7,515 nt of DNA from an uncultured Faecalibacterium sp. (GCA_900765105.1 CAAFQM010000073.1:1-7515), one strand, 5' to 3'. Shown: positions 1 to 6,122, counted from the stretch's first letter. Program-made: numbers and translations. The notes: generated by a model from the letters alone, not told the origin.

Positions 1-341
1 ATGGGGCCTTCGGACTCCACCCGTACCGCGATGACAAAGCTGGTGTGCTTGACGCTGTCGTAGAACTCCGCGCCGATGTAGGCCACGGTATGGCCGGGGC
101 GGCGGTAGGCGTTTTCGCCGCGCTGCTTGGCATGGACGGAACCCTGCAGGGTGCGGCCGCTCTTCTTGTTGCCCAGCGCGTTGAAATTGCGGTTGGTGGT
201 CAGGCAGTAGCGGATGGCGTCCAGAATGGTGGTCTTGCCCACAGCGTTGACGCCGATCATATAGGTCAGACGGGCACAGTCAAAGGTAACATTTTCAAAG
301 TTATGCCAGTTGATGAGTTTCAGGCGTTTGAGTTCGATCAT
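1..341 (-). CDS. jetC: Wadjet JetC, SMC/Rad50-like ATPase, 5' part (113 codons, cut by window edge)
   Basis: This is the N-terminal end of the SMC-like motor ATPase of a Wadjet complex (family knowledge: JetC dimers with JetA kleisin and JetB bind DNA, extrude loops and present circular DNA to the JetD nuclease). The protein begins MIELKRLKLINWHNF, the usual beta-strand opening of an AAA/SMC head. A Walker A motif GVNAVGKTT follows at residues 30-38 and then the helix ILDAIRYCL. This satisfies GxxxxGK[ST] but departs from the common GxNGxGKS of SMC/Rad50 proteins. The start ATG overlaps the jetB stop as ATGA, and GGGGAGG lies about 7 nt upstream, so translation is probably coupled. The reading frame stays open to the left edge, so coiled coil, signature motif and Walker B are outside the window. 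The SMC/Rad50-type head is clear; the specific JetC assignment rests on its position after jetA and jetB. Confidence 0.87.
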   Translation of the reverse strand, partial: MIELKRLKLINWHNFENVTFDCARLTYMIGVNAVGKTTILDAIRYCLTTNRNFNALGNKKSGRTLQGSVHAKQRGENAYRRPGHTVAYIGAEFYDSVKHTSFVIAVRVESEGP

Positions 342-940
342 TCTTCTGCCTCCCCGGGATTTGTTTCGTCGGCACGCTCATACAGGCCCAGTTCGGTGTG
401 GGTACGGGATGCCTCGGCGGCCGCATCGGCAAGGTCCGCGTCCGGCAGGGCCAGCAGCACGGTGGGGAATACTTCGATGCGGCTGTCCAGCCCGGTCAGC
501 CGGCCCACGGGCCGGGCCAGATTGTACCGGCGCAGGGTGCGCATCAGGTTTTCCAGCGTTTTCTGATCCAGCTTGCGGGGCAGGTTCATCTTTTGCAGTT
601 CGGTCTGCACCTCTTCCACCGTCACCAGAACTTCGTCGGCGCTGGCGGCAAGGCTCTCGCGCTTTTGCAGGTAGAGCAGGCGCAGCACCAGCAGCAGGAT
701 GCTCTCGTATTTCAGCAGCCGGGCCTGACTGCCCTCGTGGCCGTTGACCAGAGCCGCCGCCTGCATGGGCGCAGGGTACAGCATCACCGAGTAGCCCAGC
801 GGCCGGAACACGGCGCGCACCTCGTCCAGATGATCCTGCACATAGAGATATTTTGCGCGCTGGTCTTCCACGCAGCCCAGCAGAAAGCAGTGGTTCAGCA
901 GATAATTGGCGGTTTCTTCCAGCAGATCAATCGTTGCCAT
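338..940 (-). CDS. jetB: Wadjet JetB (DUF4194/MksE-like) subunit
   Basis: A 200-residue acidic cytoplasmic protein with no signal peptide or membrane segment, matching the DUF4194 family in length and style. Family members are KITE-type winged-helix subunits (MukE/MksE relatives) that bind the kleisin JetA and help close the SMC ring around DNA. Visible features are an N-terminal helical start (MATIDLLEETANYLLNHCF), a YLYVQDHLDEV segment near 31-41, a hydrophobic helix YESILLLVLRLLYLQKRE near 78-95, and a second winged-helix-like part (LDQKTLENLMRTLRRYNL) near 123-140. The last 20 or so residues are acidic and probably disordered. The start is supported by AGAGG about 9 nt upstream. It overlaps the end of jetA by 14 bp and the jetC start by 4 bp, so the three are one operon. 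Identity comes from sequence character plus operon order; no database search was run. Confidence 0.87.
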   Translation of the reverse strand: MATIDLLEETANYLLNHCFLLGCVEDQRAKYLYVQDHLDEVRAVFRPLGYSVMLYPAPMQAAALVNGHEGSQARLLKYESILLLVLRLLYLQKRESLAASADEVLVTVEEVQTELQKMNLPRKLDQKTLENLMRTLRRYNLARPVGRLTGLDSRIEVFPTVLLALPDADLADAAAEASRTHTELGLYERADETNPGEAEE

Positions 941-2357
941 GTGTGTTTTCCTCTCTGCGGCGGGTCAGAATAAAGTCCTCGAAGCGGAAGCCGCCGCGTT
1001 CCACCCAGTTGCCGGTGAGCGTGATATCGTAGTCCCGGTGGGGCGACTGCGAATAGGTATGCAGGCCGATGATGCGGGCAAAATCGTTCGGGTATTCGTC
1101 GGCCAGCGCCGCGGCGTTCACCTGCGGGCGGGCGGCCAGCGCCTGCCGCGCCAGCAGGGAGACGTTCTCCTCGGTGACGGCAAGACGGGCGTAATCCAGC
1201 AGCAACTGCTGCTCTTTGCGCAGCTGTTCGGGGTCAAAGGCTTCGGTGTGCACCGGAGCCAGCGGCTCGGCGGTGCGCTGTGCGGCGGGCGGGTAGAGGA
1301 ATTTCTCCCCAAACACCGCCGCCGGGTACAGATGCAGCCGCTTTGCCACCGGGCCGTCGTCCGGCTCGAACAGCTGTTCCGGGGTGCGGATGTCCTCGGC
1401 GTAGCGGCGCAGCAGGGCAGTGACACTGCCCTGCGACGAACGGTCGCTCAGCAGCAAAAACTGCGCCCGCTGCACGGCACGTTTGCGGTAGCGGATGTGG
1501 CTTTCGTCGATCTGGCGCATGAGCAGGCTCATCTCTTCCAGCGCGTCCCGCTGCTTCTGGATCAGCGCCCTGACCCGGGGTGCGGCCTCGTTCGGGGCGC
1601 AGCGCTCCACCCGGGCGTAGTCAAAGGCAAGGCGGGGCAGTTCGGTCTCTTCGCAGGCATCCAGTTCTTCTTCCAGATAGGCGCGGTAGTTGAACAGGTT
1701 GTCGCTGGTCTTGAAGCGGTGGTAGGCGGCCGCCACCACTTTTTCCTCGTACTGGTCGAACAGTTCCAGCACTTCCTGCGGGGTGCGGTTGCGGGTGAGC
1801 CGGTCGATGTAATGCCCGATGGACGCATTGAGCGCCCGGAGGGATCTGTTCAGCGTTTCAAGGTCGGCGTCCACCTCCCGCAGTACGTTTTCGTAGGGGC
1901 TTTTTTCCTGCCCGATGCTGCCCAGCAGCTGCCATGCCTTGTACAGCTTGCCGGTGTAGGTGACCACGCGGGGGTTCAGGATCTCTTCCAGTGCTTCCAG
2001 CAGGGGAGCCGTCTCCGGCACAAAGGCAAGGGATGCTTCGCCTTCGTAGCTGCCGGGCTGTTCTTCCAGCCAGCCGGTTCGGCGCAGCCGCAGCAGAAAG
2101 CCCACGGCCAGCGTGTGCGGGTCGCGGGTGGGCTGCTCGTCCTCATCGCCGGCGCCGTCGGCGTCCAGAGCAAGGGGCTTTGCCAGCGCGGCAAAATAAT
2201 CTTCGGCACGGGAAACTGCTTCGCTGCGGGAAATGCTGTAGTCCGCAGTATGGCGGCACTCTTCCCACAGCAAAAGCAGCAGTTCGGCATAAAAGGCCCG
2301 GTTCGGCCCCGCCAGCGGGCGGAACAGCCGGGGCGACACCAGTTCAAACAGCTGCAT
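927..2357 (-). CDS. jetA: Wadjet JetA family (DUF5716-like) kleisin subunit
   Basis: A 476-residue cytoplasmic protein that I recognise as the JetA family found in Clostridia (formerly DUF5716). JetA is the kleisin-like subunit that bridges the JetC heads and carries JetB. It opens with MQLFELVSPRLFRPLAGPNR and a helix AFYAELLLLLWEE. A helix-wing stretch TLAVGFLLRLRRTGWLEE (about 82-99) suggests an N-terminal winged helix. Long charged helices without proline follow (about 155-330), and the C-terminus contains YDITLTGNWVERGGF. It is the first gene of the operon, with its own promoter (2394-2422) and an AAAGGA ribosome binding site about 8 nt before the ATG. Base composition is high (42 of 60 G+C in 1261-1320), unlike the neighbouring lipoprotein gene. 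Which published Wadjet subtype it belongs to cannot be settled here. The opposite strand carries a long open frame that is only a shadow. Confidence 0.88.
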   Translation of the reverse strand: MQLFELVSPRLFRPLAGPNRAFYAELLLLLWEECRHTADYSISRSEAVSRAEDYFAALAKPLALDADGAGDEDEQPTRDPHTLAVGFLLRLRRTGWLEEQPGSYEGEASLAFVPETAPLLEALEEILNPRVVTYTGKLYKAWQLLGSIGQEKSPYENVLREVDADLETLNRSLRALNASIGHYIDRLTRNRTPQEVLELFDQYEEKVVAAAYHRFKTSDNLFNYRAYLEEELDACEETELPRLAFDYARVERCAPNEAAPRVRALIQKQRDALEEMSLLMRQIDESHIRYRKRAVQRAQFLLLSDRSSQGSVTALLRRYAEDIRTPEQLFEPDDGPVAKRLHLYPAAVFGEKFLYPPAAQRTAEPLAPVHTEAFDPEQLRKEQQLLLDYARLAVTEENVSLLARQALAARPQVNAAALADEYPNDFARIIGLHTYSQSPHRDYDITLTGNWVERGGFRFEDFILTRRREENTHGND

Positions 2358-2393
2358 GGAAATGTCCTTTCTGTGTGTGTTCGATACCCTTTT

Positions 2394-2422
2394 ATTGTAC
2401 CACAGCGGGCGGGGTTTGTCAC
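2394..2422 (-). promoter_or_regulatory. Sigma-A promoter of the jetABC operon, extended -10
   Basis: Reading the minus strand, GTGACA (2417-2422, 5/6 match to TTGACA) is followed by a 17-nt spacer and TACAAT (2394-2399, 5/6 match to TATAAT). TGG immediately precedes the -10, giving a TGn extension. Transcription would start near 2387 and give a 30-nt leader with the AAAGGA ribosome site. It lies about 10 bp past the preceding gene's terminator, so the defence operon seems independently transcribed. No operator-like palindrome is visible around it. Confidence 0.75.
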
Positions 2423-2431
2423 AAAAAGGCG

Positions 2432-2473
2432 AAAAAAAGCCCCGGAGGGCGGCCTTGCGGCCACGCTCCGGGG
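2432..2473 (-). terminator. Rho-independent terminator of the lipoprotein gene
   Basis: On the minus strand CCCCGGAG (2466-2473) pairs perfectly with CTCCGGGG (2440-2447). Further GGCC/GGCC pairing is possible inside around a short loop. A run of seven T residues (2432-2438) follows the 3' arm after GC. It begins 16 bases after the TAA stop of the lipoprotein gene and separates that gene from jetA. Confidence 0.85.
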
Positions 2474-2489
2474 AAAGGGTGATGGATTT

Positions 2490-2975
2490 TTACTTTTTGT
2501 AGTTCTTGATGCGGACAGAGATACCGATATAGCTCTGCTGGTCATTGCCCTTGACAACGATGCCGATATTCGTCCAATCGCCGTCCTGCTTCAGGCTGAC
2601 GTTGTGATCGGTATCAACGTAATTCGAGATTCTCTGCAGCACGTCATTCAGAAGGGTGTCCCTATAGTCGTACCGTGCGGTAATAGTGATGACTAAATCG
2701 TTTCCGATCTCATCGGCGTGAGCCTTAAATGCTCCCGCATAGCCGAGAAACTTGAACTGCGTATCAAGCTTATGGTAGTCTACATCCAGATGTCCCTCTG
2801 CCACTGCCCGAAGCTCTTGGTCGTTCTTAGCATCGTTGCTGATCAGCTTTACCGCTTTGGTCTCCTCGCTCGTTTTGACCTCACCGGCACTGCTACCGCC
2901 GCCACAGGCCGTCAGCAGGGCCAGAGCCATCACACCCACCAGAAGCAGGGCAGCAAATTTCTTCAGCTTTTTCAT
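2490..2975 (-). CDS. Small secreted lipoprotein of unknown family
   Basis: A 161-residue protein with a clear lipoprotein signal: basic MKKLKKF, hydrophobic AALLLVGVMALAL, then lipobox LLTAC with Cys24 as the lipidated residue, followed by a GGGSSAG tether. The mature part of about 135 residues has no motif I recognise. It contains an alpha/beta-looking pattern with strands DLVITITARYDY, NIGIVVKG and YIGISVRIKNY. The start is set at the ATG at 2975 because AGGAGG (2985-2990) sits 9 nt before it; a TTG two codons upstream is only 3 nt from that site. The gene is monocistronic, with its own promoter and terminator. It is visibly lower in GC than jetA (29 of 60 in 2521-2580). It probably sits on the outer face of the membrane; function unknown. 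It could be a substrate-sensing or stress lipoprotein, but nothing in the sequence decides this. Confidence 0.85.
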   Translation of the reverse strand: MKKLKKFAALLLVGVMALALLTACGGGSSAGEVKTSEETKAVKLISNDAKNDQELRAVAEGHLDVDYHKLDTQFKFLGYAGAFKAHADEIGNDLVITITARYDYRDTLLNDVLQRISNYVDTDHNVSLKQDGDWTNIGIVVKGNDQQSYIGISVRIKNYKK

Positions 2976-2984
2976 CGTCAAGCG

Positions 2985-2990
2985 CCTCCT
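2985..2990 (-). promoter_or_regulatory. AGGAGG ribosome binding site deciding the lipoprotein start
   Basis: The minus strand reads AGGAGG, a perfect Shine-Dalgarno core, 9 nt before ATG 2975 and only 3 nt before the alternative TTG at 2981. The spacing favours the ATG. Confidence 0.8.
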
Positions 2991-3021
2991 GTCGTTTCAA
3001 GATTTTGTTGATTTGTCTCAT

Positions 3022-3043
3022 GCCGGGAGCTTTTTGCTCCGGC
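3022..3043 (-). other. Stem-loop in the lipoprotein mRNA leader
   Basis: In the minus-strand transcript GCCGGAGC pairs with GCTCCCGGC around an AAAAA loop, with one bulged C. It lies about 8 nt after the expected transcription start and about 30 nt before the ribosome binding site. No T-run follows on either strand, so it is not a plain terminator. A role as an mRNA-stabilising 5' stem-loop is inference. Confidence 0.55.
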
Positions 3044-3057
3044 GCTGTTCTGACTTT

Positions 3058-3087
3058 ATTGTATCCGACAGCAGTTGGTTTTGTCAA
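3058..3087 (-). promoter_or_regulatory. Strong sigma-A promoter of the lipoprotein gene
   Basis: The minus strand reads a perfect TTGACA -35 box (3082-3087), an 18-nt spacer, and TACAAT (3058-3063). Transcription would start near 3051 and give a leader of about 75 nt that contains the GCCGGAGC stem-loop. Confidence 0.8.
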
Positions 3088-3378
3088 TCGAGAAGATGCA
3101 TAAAGTTTCCGAAACATTTTCGTTCAAAATCAATGAAACAGCGACTTTTTTGTTGCGGTATTGAGATACATCGTCCTTATTTCGCAAAGATTCTTTACCG
3201 GACGGCCATTCTCTTTTTTCAGGGCGGGGAAAAGCCTGCCCGTGACGGAGGAAACGGTTGCACGGGTGGACATTTGTTGTGTCGGAACCCGCTTCACATA
3301 ATTTCTGACAAAATGACCGTTTTTCACACAATTCCACCACTTTTATATGGTAAAATCAGGTCGAAAATCAAGAAAAGG
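3088..3378. other. Divergent intergenic region with overlapping potential RNA stems
   Basis: About 290 bases between the lipoprotein promoter and the start region of the plus-strand C39-like gene. No convincing coding frame with a ribosome site, tRNA or CRISPR repeat is seen. Visible items are GTTTCCGAAAC (an 11-base imperfect palindrome near 3105-3115), three mutually overlapping GC-rich stems at 3222-3291 (see findings), and an extended -10 element at 3348-3356. Apart from the stems it is AT-rich. Confidence 0.5.
3348..3356 (+). promoter_or_regulatory. Possible extended -10 element for the C39-like gene
   Basis: TGGTAAAAT (TGn plus TAAAAT, 5/6 to consensus) lies 34 nt before the chosen ATG at 3391. 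No good -35 box is found at 16-18 nt; TTCACA at 3323-3328 is 22 nt away. The extended -10 could compensate. If this is the only promoter, the upstream stems would not be in the mRNA. Confidence 0.45.
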
Positions 3379-3390
3379 ATGTGCATCCCC

Positions 3391-4062
3391 ATGCAACACT
3401 GTACCGCCCGCGCGGCGCAGCGGCTGGCGGCAGCGGTTCTGGCGCTGTGCCTGCTGCTGGCTCTGGCTGCGCCCCGCGCCCACGCCGCCGCCCTGAAAGA
3501 GACCCACGGCATCGACCTGCTGGAATTCCGGCACAGTCAGATCCTTTCCATCGGAAACCAGACCTCCGGCCGGTGCAGCTGGTATGCTCTGCGCTATGCC
3601 CGCACCATTCTGGATGGCAAAGTCTCTTCCGGCAGCGGCATGTGGTCGAATGGTGCAGTGTGGTCGGCGGGCGGCTATTACGGCTATTCGGGCAGTCTTT
3701 CCGACTGCCTGCACAAGCTCTACAGCGAGCTTTCCGCCGGACGGCCGGTGATCGTACATCTGAAAAATACCACGGTGAGCGGCGTTTCCCGCCACACGAA
3801 CCGCACCTCTACCTACGAGTACCACCTGACTGGCTCCGGTTGGGATCAGGTCAACTATCCGCACATTGCCACCAGCGACACCTACGGTCACTGGGTCTGC
3901 GTGGTGGGCGTGGACGCTTCCGCTGATCCCGCACACCTGAAGGAAAGCGATTTCTACGCGCTGGACCCTGCCCGTGTGAACGTGAACGGCACGCTGGCTG
4001 TGACCCGTCTGCTGGACGGAACGATCTGGACTGAGAACTCTCCGCTGAAAATTGCAGGCTGA
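3391..4062 (+). CDS. Secreted C39/papain-like cysteine hydrolase candidate
   Basis: A 223-residue Sec-exported protein: basic n-region to Arg11, hydrophobic LAAAVLALCLLLALAA, and a probable signal peptidase I site after AHAA (about residue 33). The mature part shows the order of a C39-like papain-fold enzyme. Gln57 lies five residues before Cys62 in NQTSGRCSWYALRYAR, GRPVIVHL comes mid-domain (118-124), His167 lies in GHWVCVVGV, and Asp192 in FYALDPA. These fit oxyanion Gln and a Cys-His-Asp triad. C39-like family members cleave peptides or act on the cell wall; the substrate here is unknown and no binding repeats or anchor are seen. ATG 3391 is preferred because AAGGA lies 11 nt upstream, while ATG 3379 directly abuts that site. 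It appears monocistronic and ends at a bidirectional terminator. Confidence 0.75.
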   Translation: MQHCTARAAQRLAAAVLALCLLLALAAPRAHAAALKETHGIDLLEFRHSQILSIGNQTSGRCSWYALRYARTILDGKVSSGSGMWSNGAVWSAGGYYGYSGSLSDCLHKLYSELSAGRPVIVHLKNTTVSGVSRHTNRTSTYEYHLTGSGWDQVNYPHIATSDTYGHWVCVVGVDASADPAHLKESDFYALDPARVNVNGTLAVTRLLDGTIWTENSPLKIAG

Positions 4063-4080
4063 ATCATCAGGCTGAATCAT
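4055..4080 (+). repeat. Exact 13-bp tandem duplication across the stop codon
   Basis: CAGGCTGAATCAT occurs at 4055-4067 and again immediately at 4068-4080. The first copy holds the last codons and TGA stop of the C39-like gene, and the second repeats that TGA out of use. It looks like a replication-slippage event with no effect on the protein. Confidence 0.85.
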
Positions 4081-4084
4081 CATC

Positions 4085-4120
4085 AAAAAATGGCTGACAC
4101 AAACGTGTCAGCCATTTTTT
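4085..4120. terminator. Bidirectional terminator between converging genes
   Basis: AAAAAATGGCTGACAC (4085-4100) and GTGTCAGCCATTTTTT (4105-4120) form a perfect 16-bp inverted repeat around a 4-base AAAC loop. The arm ends give a six-T tail in either direction. It sits 22 bases after the stop of the plus-strand C39-like gene and 5 bases before the stop of the minus-strand acylphosphatase gene, so it should end both transcripts. Confidence 0.92.
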
Positions 4121-4125
4121 GTATG

Positions 4126-4452
4126 TCAGTATCCGCGCACCGAAAAGCCGCGCTCCCAGGGATCCGGGGGCAGGTCTTTTTCGCGGATGCCGGTGATCTG
4201 GATATAGTCGCTTTTCTGGATCATGTCGAACAGCTGCGGGAATTTTTCCTCGCTGCCCTGTACTTCCAGCGTCACGCTGCCGTCATCCTCGTTCTCCACC
4301 CAACCGGTCAGTTCCAATGTCTGGGCGGCATAGCGGGCGCGGTAGCGGAAGCCCACCCCCTGCACCTGCCCTTCGATGGAATAGCGGCGGCGCACAGTGC
4401 CCTCCGGCAGGGCGGGTGGGGTGCGGTCTTTCTGTTTAAGAAAATCGAACAT
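4126..4452 (-). CDS. acyP: Acylphosphatase
   Basis: A 108-residue cytoplasmic enzyme of the acylphosphatase family (EC 3.6.1.7), which hydrolyses acyl phosphates such as acetyl phosphate or 1,3-bisphosphoglycerate to carboxylate and phosphate. Both family signatures are present: GQVQGVGFR (28-36), whose Arg36 and backbone bind phosphate, and GWVENEDDGSVTLEVQG (50-66), with the catalytic Asn54. The usual length is about 90 residues. Here an extra 15-20 residues (MFDFLKQKDRTPPALPEG) precede the first strand. ATG 4452 is supported by AGGAG about 9 nt upstream, lying inside the end of the pyrophosphatase gene. The stop of that gene is only 2 bases before this ATG, so the two are co-transcribed and probably translationally coupled. 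The physiological substrate is not evident from sequence. Confidence 0.93.
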   Translation of the reverse strand: MFDFLKQKDRTPPALPEGTVRRRYSIEGQVQGVGFRYRARYAAQTLELTGWVENEDDGSVTLEVQGSEEKFPQLFDMIQKSDYIQITGIREKDLPPDPWERGFSVRGY

Positions 4453-4454
4453 TT

Positions 4455-6110
4455 TTACAGCTCCTGATAAGCCGACATGAGGGCGGGGATGAACTGCTTT
4501 TTGCGGCTCACGACGCCCGGCAGAGTCCAGCTGCTGTCCTCGGCGGGCTGTACTTCAAAGCCGTCGGTCAGCACTTCGCCCGCATAGCGGCCGGAGCAGA
4601 TGACCACGCTCTCTTCCTTGGGCACGTCGGTGAGCAGCATGTAGATATCCTCCACATTCTGCTTGTTGCGGGCTTCTTCCAGATAGGGACGCAGCAGATT
4701 TTCGGCAGCCACAAGGTTCTTGCGGGTCATATAGCTGCCCTGCGCCACACCGAACCGGATATCGCCGCACATGAACACCTTGAAATCCTGCAGGAACACT
4801 TCCTCGGCGGTCTTACCGTCCAGCTTTTCGCCTGCTTCGAACATCTCATTGGCAAACTCGTTGATGTCCACCCCTGCAATTTTGGCAAGACGGCGGGCGC
4901 TGGCTTCATCCACGGGGGTGCAGGTGGGGCTGCGGAACATCAGGGTATCCGACAGGATAGCCGCCAGCAGCAGACCGGCCGTCTGGGGCGGGATCTCCAC
5001 ACCGTTCTCGTCGTACATCTGGGTGATGATGGTGGCGGTGCAGCCCACGGGCTGATTGCGGAAGTACACCGGGCCGCTGGTCTCAAGGCTGCCGATGCGG
5101 TGGTGGTCGATGATCTCAAGGATCTCGGCCTGATCGAAGCCCTCCACGGCCTGGGTGGCCTCGTTGTGGTCCACCAGAATGATGCGGCGTTTTTGCAGAT
5201 TGATGATGTTCCGGCGGCTGACCATGCCGCAGTATTTGCCGTCCTCGTCGAGGATGGGGAAGTAGCGGTGGCGCACCTTGGCCATCACGCGGGTCACATC
5301 GGCCACCGGGGTGACGAGGGTGAACTTCATGATGTCGTCGCGGGTCATATAATAGGAGATGGGTGCGCACTGACTGATGAGCTTGCCGGCGGCGTAGGTG
5401 TCCACCGGGGTGGTCATGATGGAGACTCCGGTCTCGTCTGCGATGCGCTGGATGGTGCGGCCCACTTTGGAGCCGTTGCAGATGATGAGCAGGGAGGCCT
5501 CCTTCTCAATGGCGCACAGCTGGCTCTCATAGCGGTTGGTCAGGATGACGATGTCGCCCTTTTCCACGGTGCTTTCCAGCATTTCGGGCGTGGCGGTGCC
5601 GATGCGGATGTGGCCGGTGGTGCAGATGTCGCTCTCGCGGCCCACCACCATGGTGCCGTCCAGTGTTTCGAGGATATTCTTGAAGCTGGTCCGGCTCTTG
5701 GCGAGGATGCCGGTATCGAACACGTCCATGTTGGCCGTGGCGATATCCTTCACGGTGATCACGCCTTCCAACTCGTTGTCGGCGCTGGTGACGGGCAGGG
5801 TGTCGATCTGCTGGTCGCGCATGATCTCCCACGCCCTGCGCAGGCTGGTGGAGCCGGGGATGCCGGGCATCTCGCGGTAGTCCACATCGCGGATCTTGGG
5901 GTTGACGTCGGTGCACATGCGGGGCGGTTTGACCCCGAACTTCTTGAGCACGAACTCGGTCTCCTGGTTCATCTTGCCGGCGCGGCGCGGCTCGCAGACC
6001 AGATCACTGGTTTTGTTTTTCAGCTCTGCATAGGCAATGGCCGAGCAGATAGAGTCGGTGTCCGGGTTGCGGTGCCCGATGACCACGACTTTGTGGGCTG
6101 CTTTTGGCAT
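4455..6110 (-). CDS. ppaC: Mn-dependent family II inorganic pyrophosphatase with CBS and DRTGG domains
   Basis: A 551-residue cytoplasmic enzyme that hydrolyses pyrophosphate to two phosphates (EC 3.6.1.1). The DHH domain is split by a regulatory insert. GHRNPDTDS lies at 12-20; a CBS domain (about 65-125), a DRTGG domain (about 140-245) and a second CBS domain (about 250-310, ending GMVSRRNII) follow. The DHH part then resumes with VDHNE (313-317) and DHH (335-337), and the DHHA2 domain ends with the substrate-binding SRKKQ (535-539). All metal and phosphate motifs are intact. In known CBS-PPases AMP/ADP inhibit and ATP or diadenosine polyphosphates activate through the CBS pair. ATG 6110 is chosen because AGGGGG lies 6 nt upstream; an in-frame ATG nine codons earlier has no ribosome site and the extra residues are not part of the fold. 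It is followed by acylphosphatase in the same operon. Confidence 0.95.
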   Translation of the reverse strand: MPKAAHKVVVIGHRNPDTDSICSAIAYAELKNKTSDLVCEPRRAGKMNQETEFVLKKFGVKPPRMCTDVNPKIRDVDYREMPGIPGSTSLRRAWEIMRDQQIDTLPVTSADNELEGVITVKDIATANMDVFDTGILAKSRTSFKNILETLDGTMVVGRESDICTTGHIRIGTATPEMLESTVEKGDIVILTNRYESQLCAIEKEASLLIICNGSKVGRTIQRIADETGVSIMTTPVDTYAAGKLISQCAPISYYMTRDDIMKFTLVTPVADVTRVMAKVRHRYFPILDEDGKYCGMVSRRNIINLQKRRIILVDHNEATQAVEGFDQAEILEIIDHHRIGSLETSGPVYFRNQPVGCTATIITQMYDENGVEIPPQTAGLLLAAILSDTLMFRSPTCTPVDEASARRLAKIAGVDINEFANEMFEAGEKLDGKTAEEVFLQDFKVFMCGDIRFGVAQGSYMTRKNLVAAENLLRPYLEEARNKQNVEDIYMLLTDVPKEESVVICSGRYAGEVLTDGFEVQPAEDSSWTLPGVVSRKKQFIPALMSAYQEL

Positions 6111-6116
6111 ATTGTA

Positions 6117-6122
6117 CCCCCT
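6117..6122 (-). promoter_or_regulatory. Ribosome binding site deciding the pyrophosphatase start
   Basis: The minus strand reads AGGGGG, 6 nt before ATG 6110. The alternative upstream ATG at 6137 is preceded only by an A-rich ATGAAAAATGGTAA stretch, so the shorter protein is favoured. Confidence 0.7.

Noticed and set aside
906..2696. 596-residue open frame on the plus strand
   Set aside because: It lies antisense to jetA and the lipoprotein gene, is rich in Gln, Val, Gly and His as expected of a reverse-complement shadow in GC-rich DNA, and has no ribosome site or domain. The opposite strand carries recognisable genes.
2893..3021. Small minus-strand frame starting MRQINKILKRQEA, overlapping the lipoprotein start (possible leader peptide)
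   Set aside because: ATG 3021 directly follows the leader stem-loop with no ribosome site, and the frame then runs out of phase through the lipoprotein signal peptide.
2836..3390. Upstream in-frame extension of the C39-like gene
   Set aside because: The frame is open only by chance through the intergenic region and across the lipoprotein gene. The signal peptide begins at 3391, where it must be at the N-terminus.
3343..4086. 247-residue open frame on the minus strand
   Set aside because: Antisense to the C39-like gene and running out of the shared terminator region. No ribosome site or recognisable domain.
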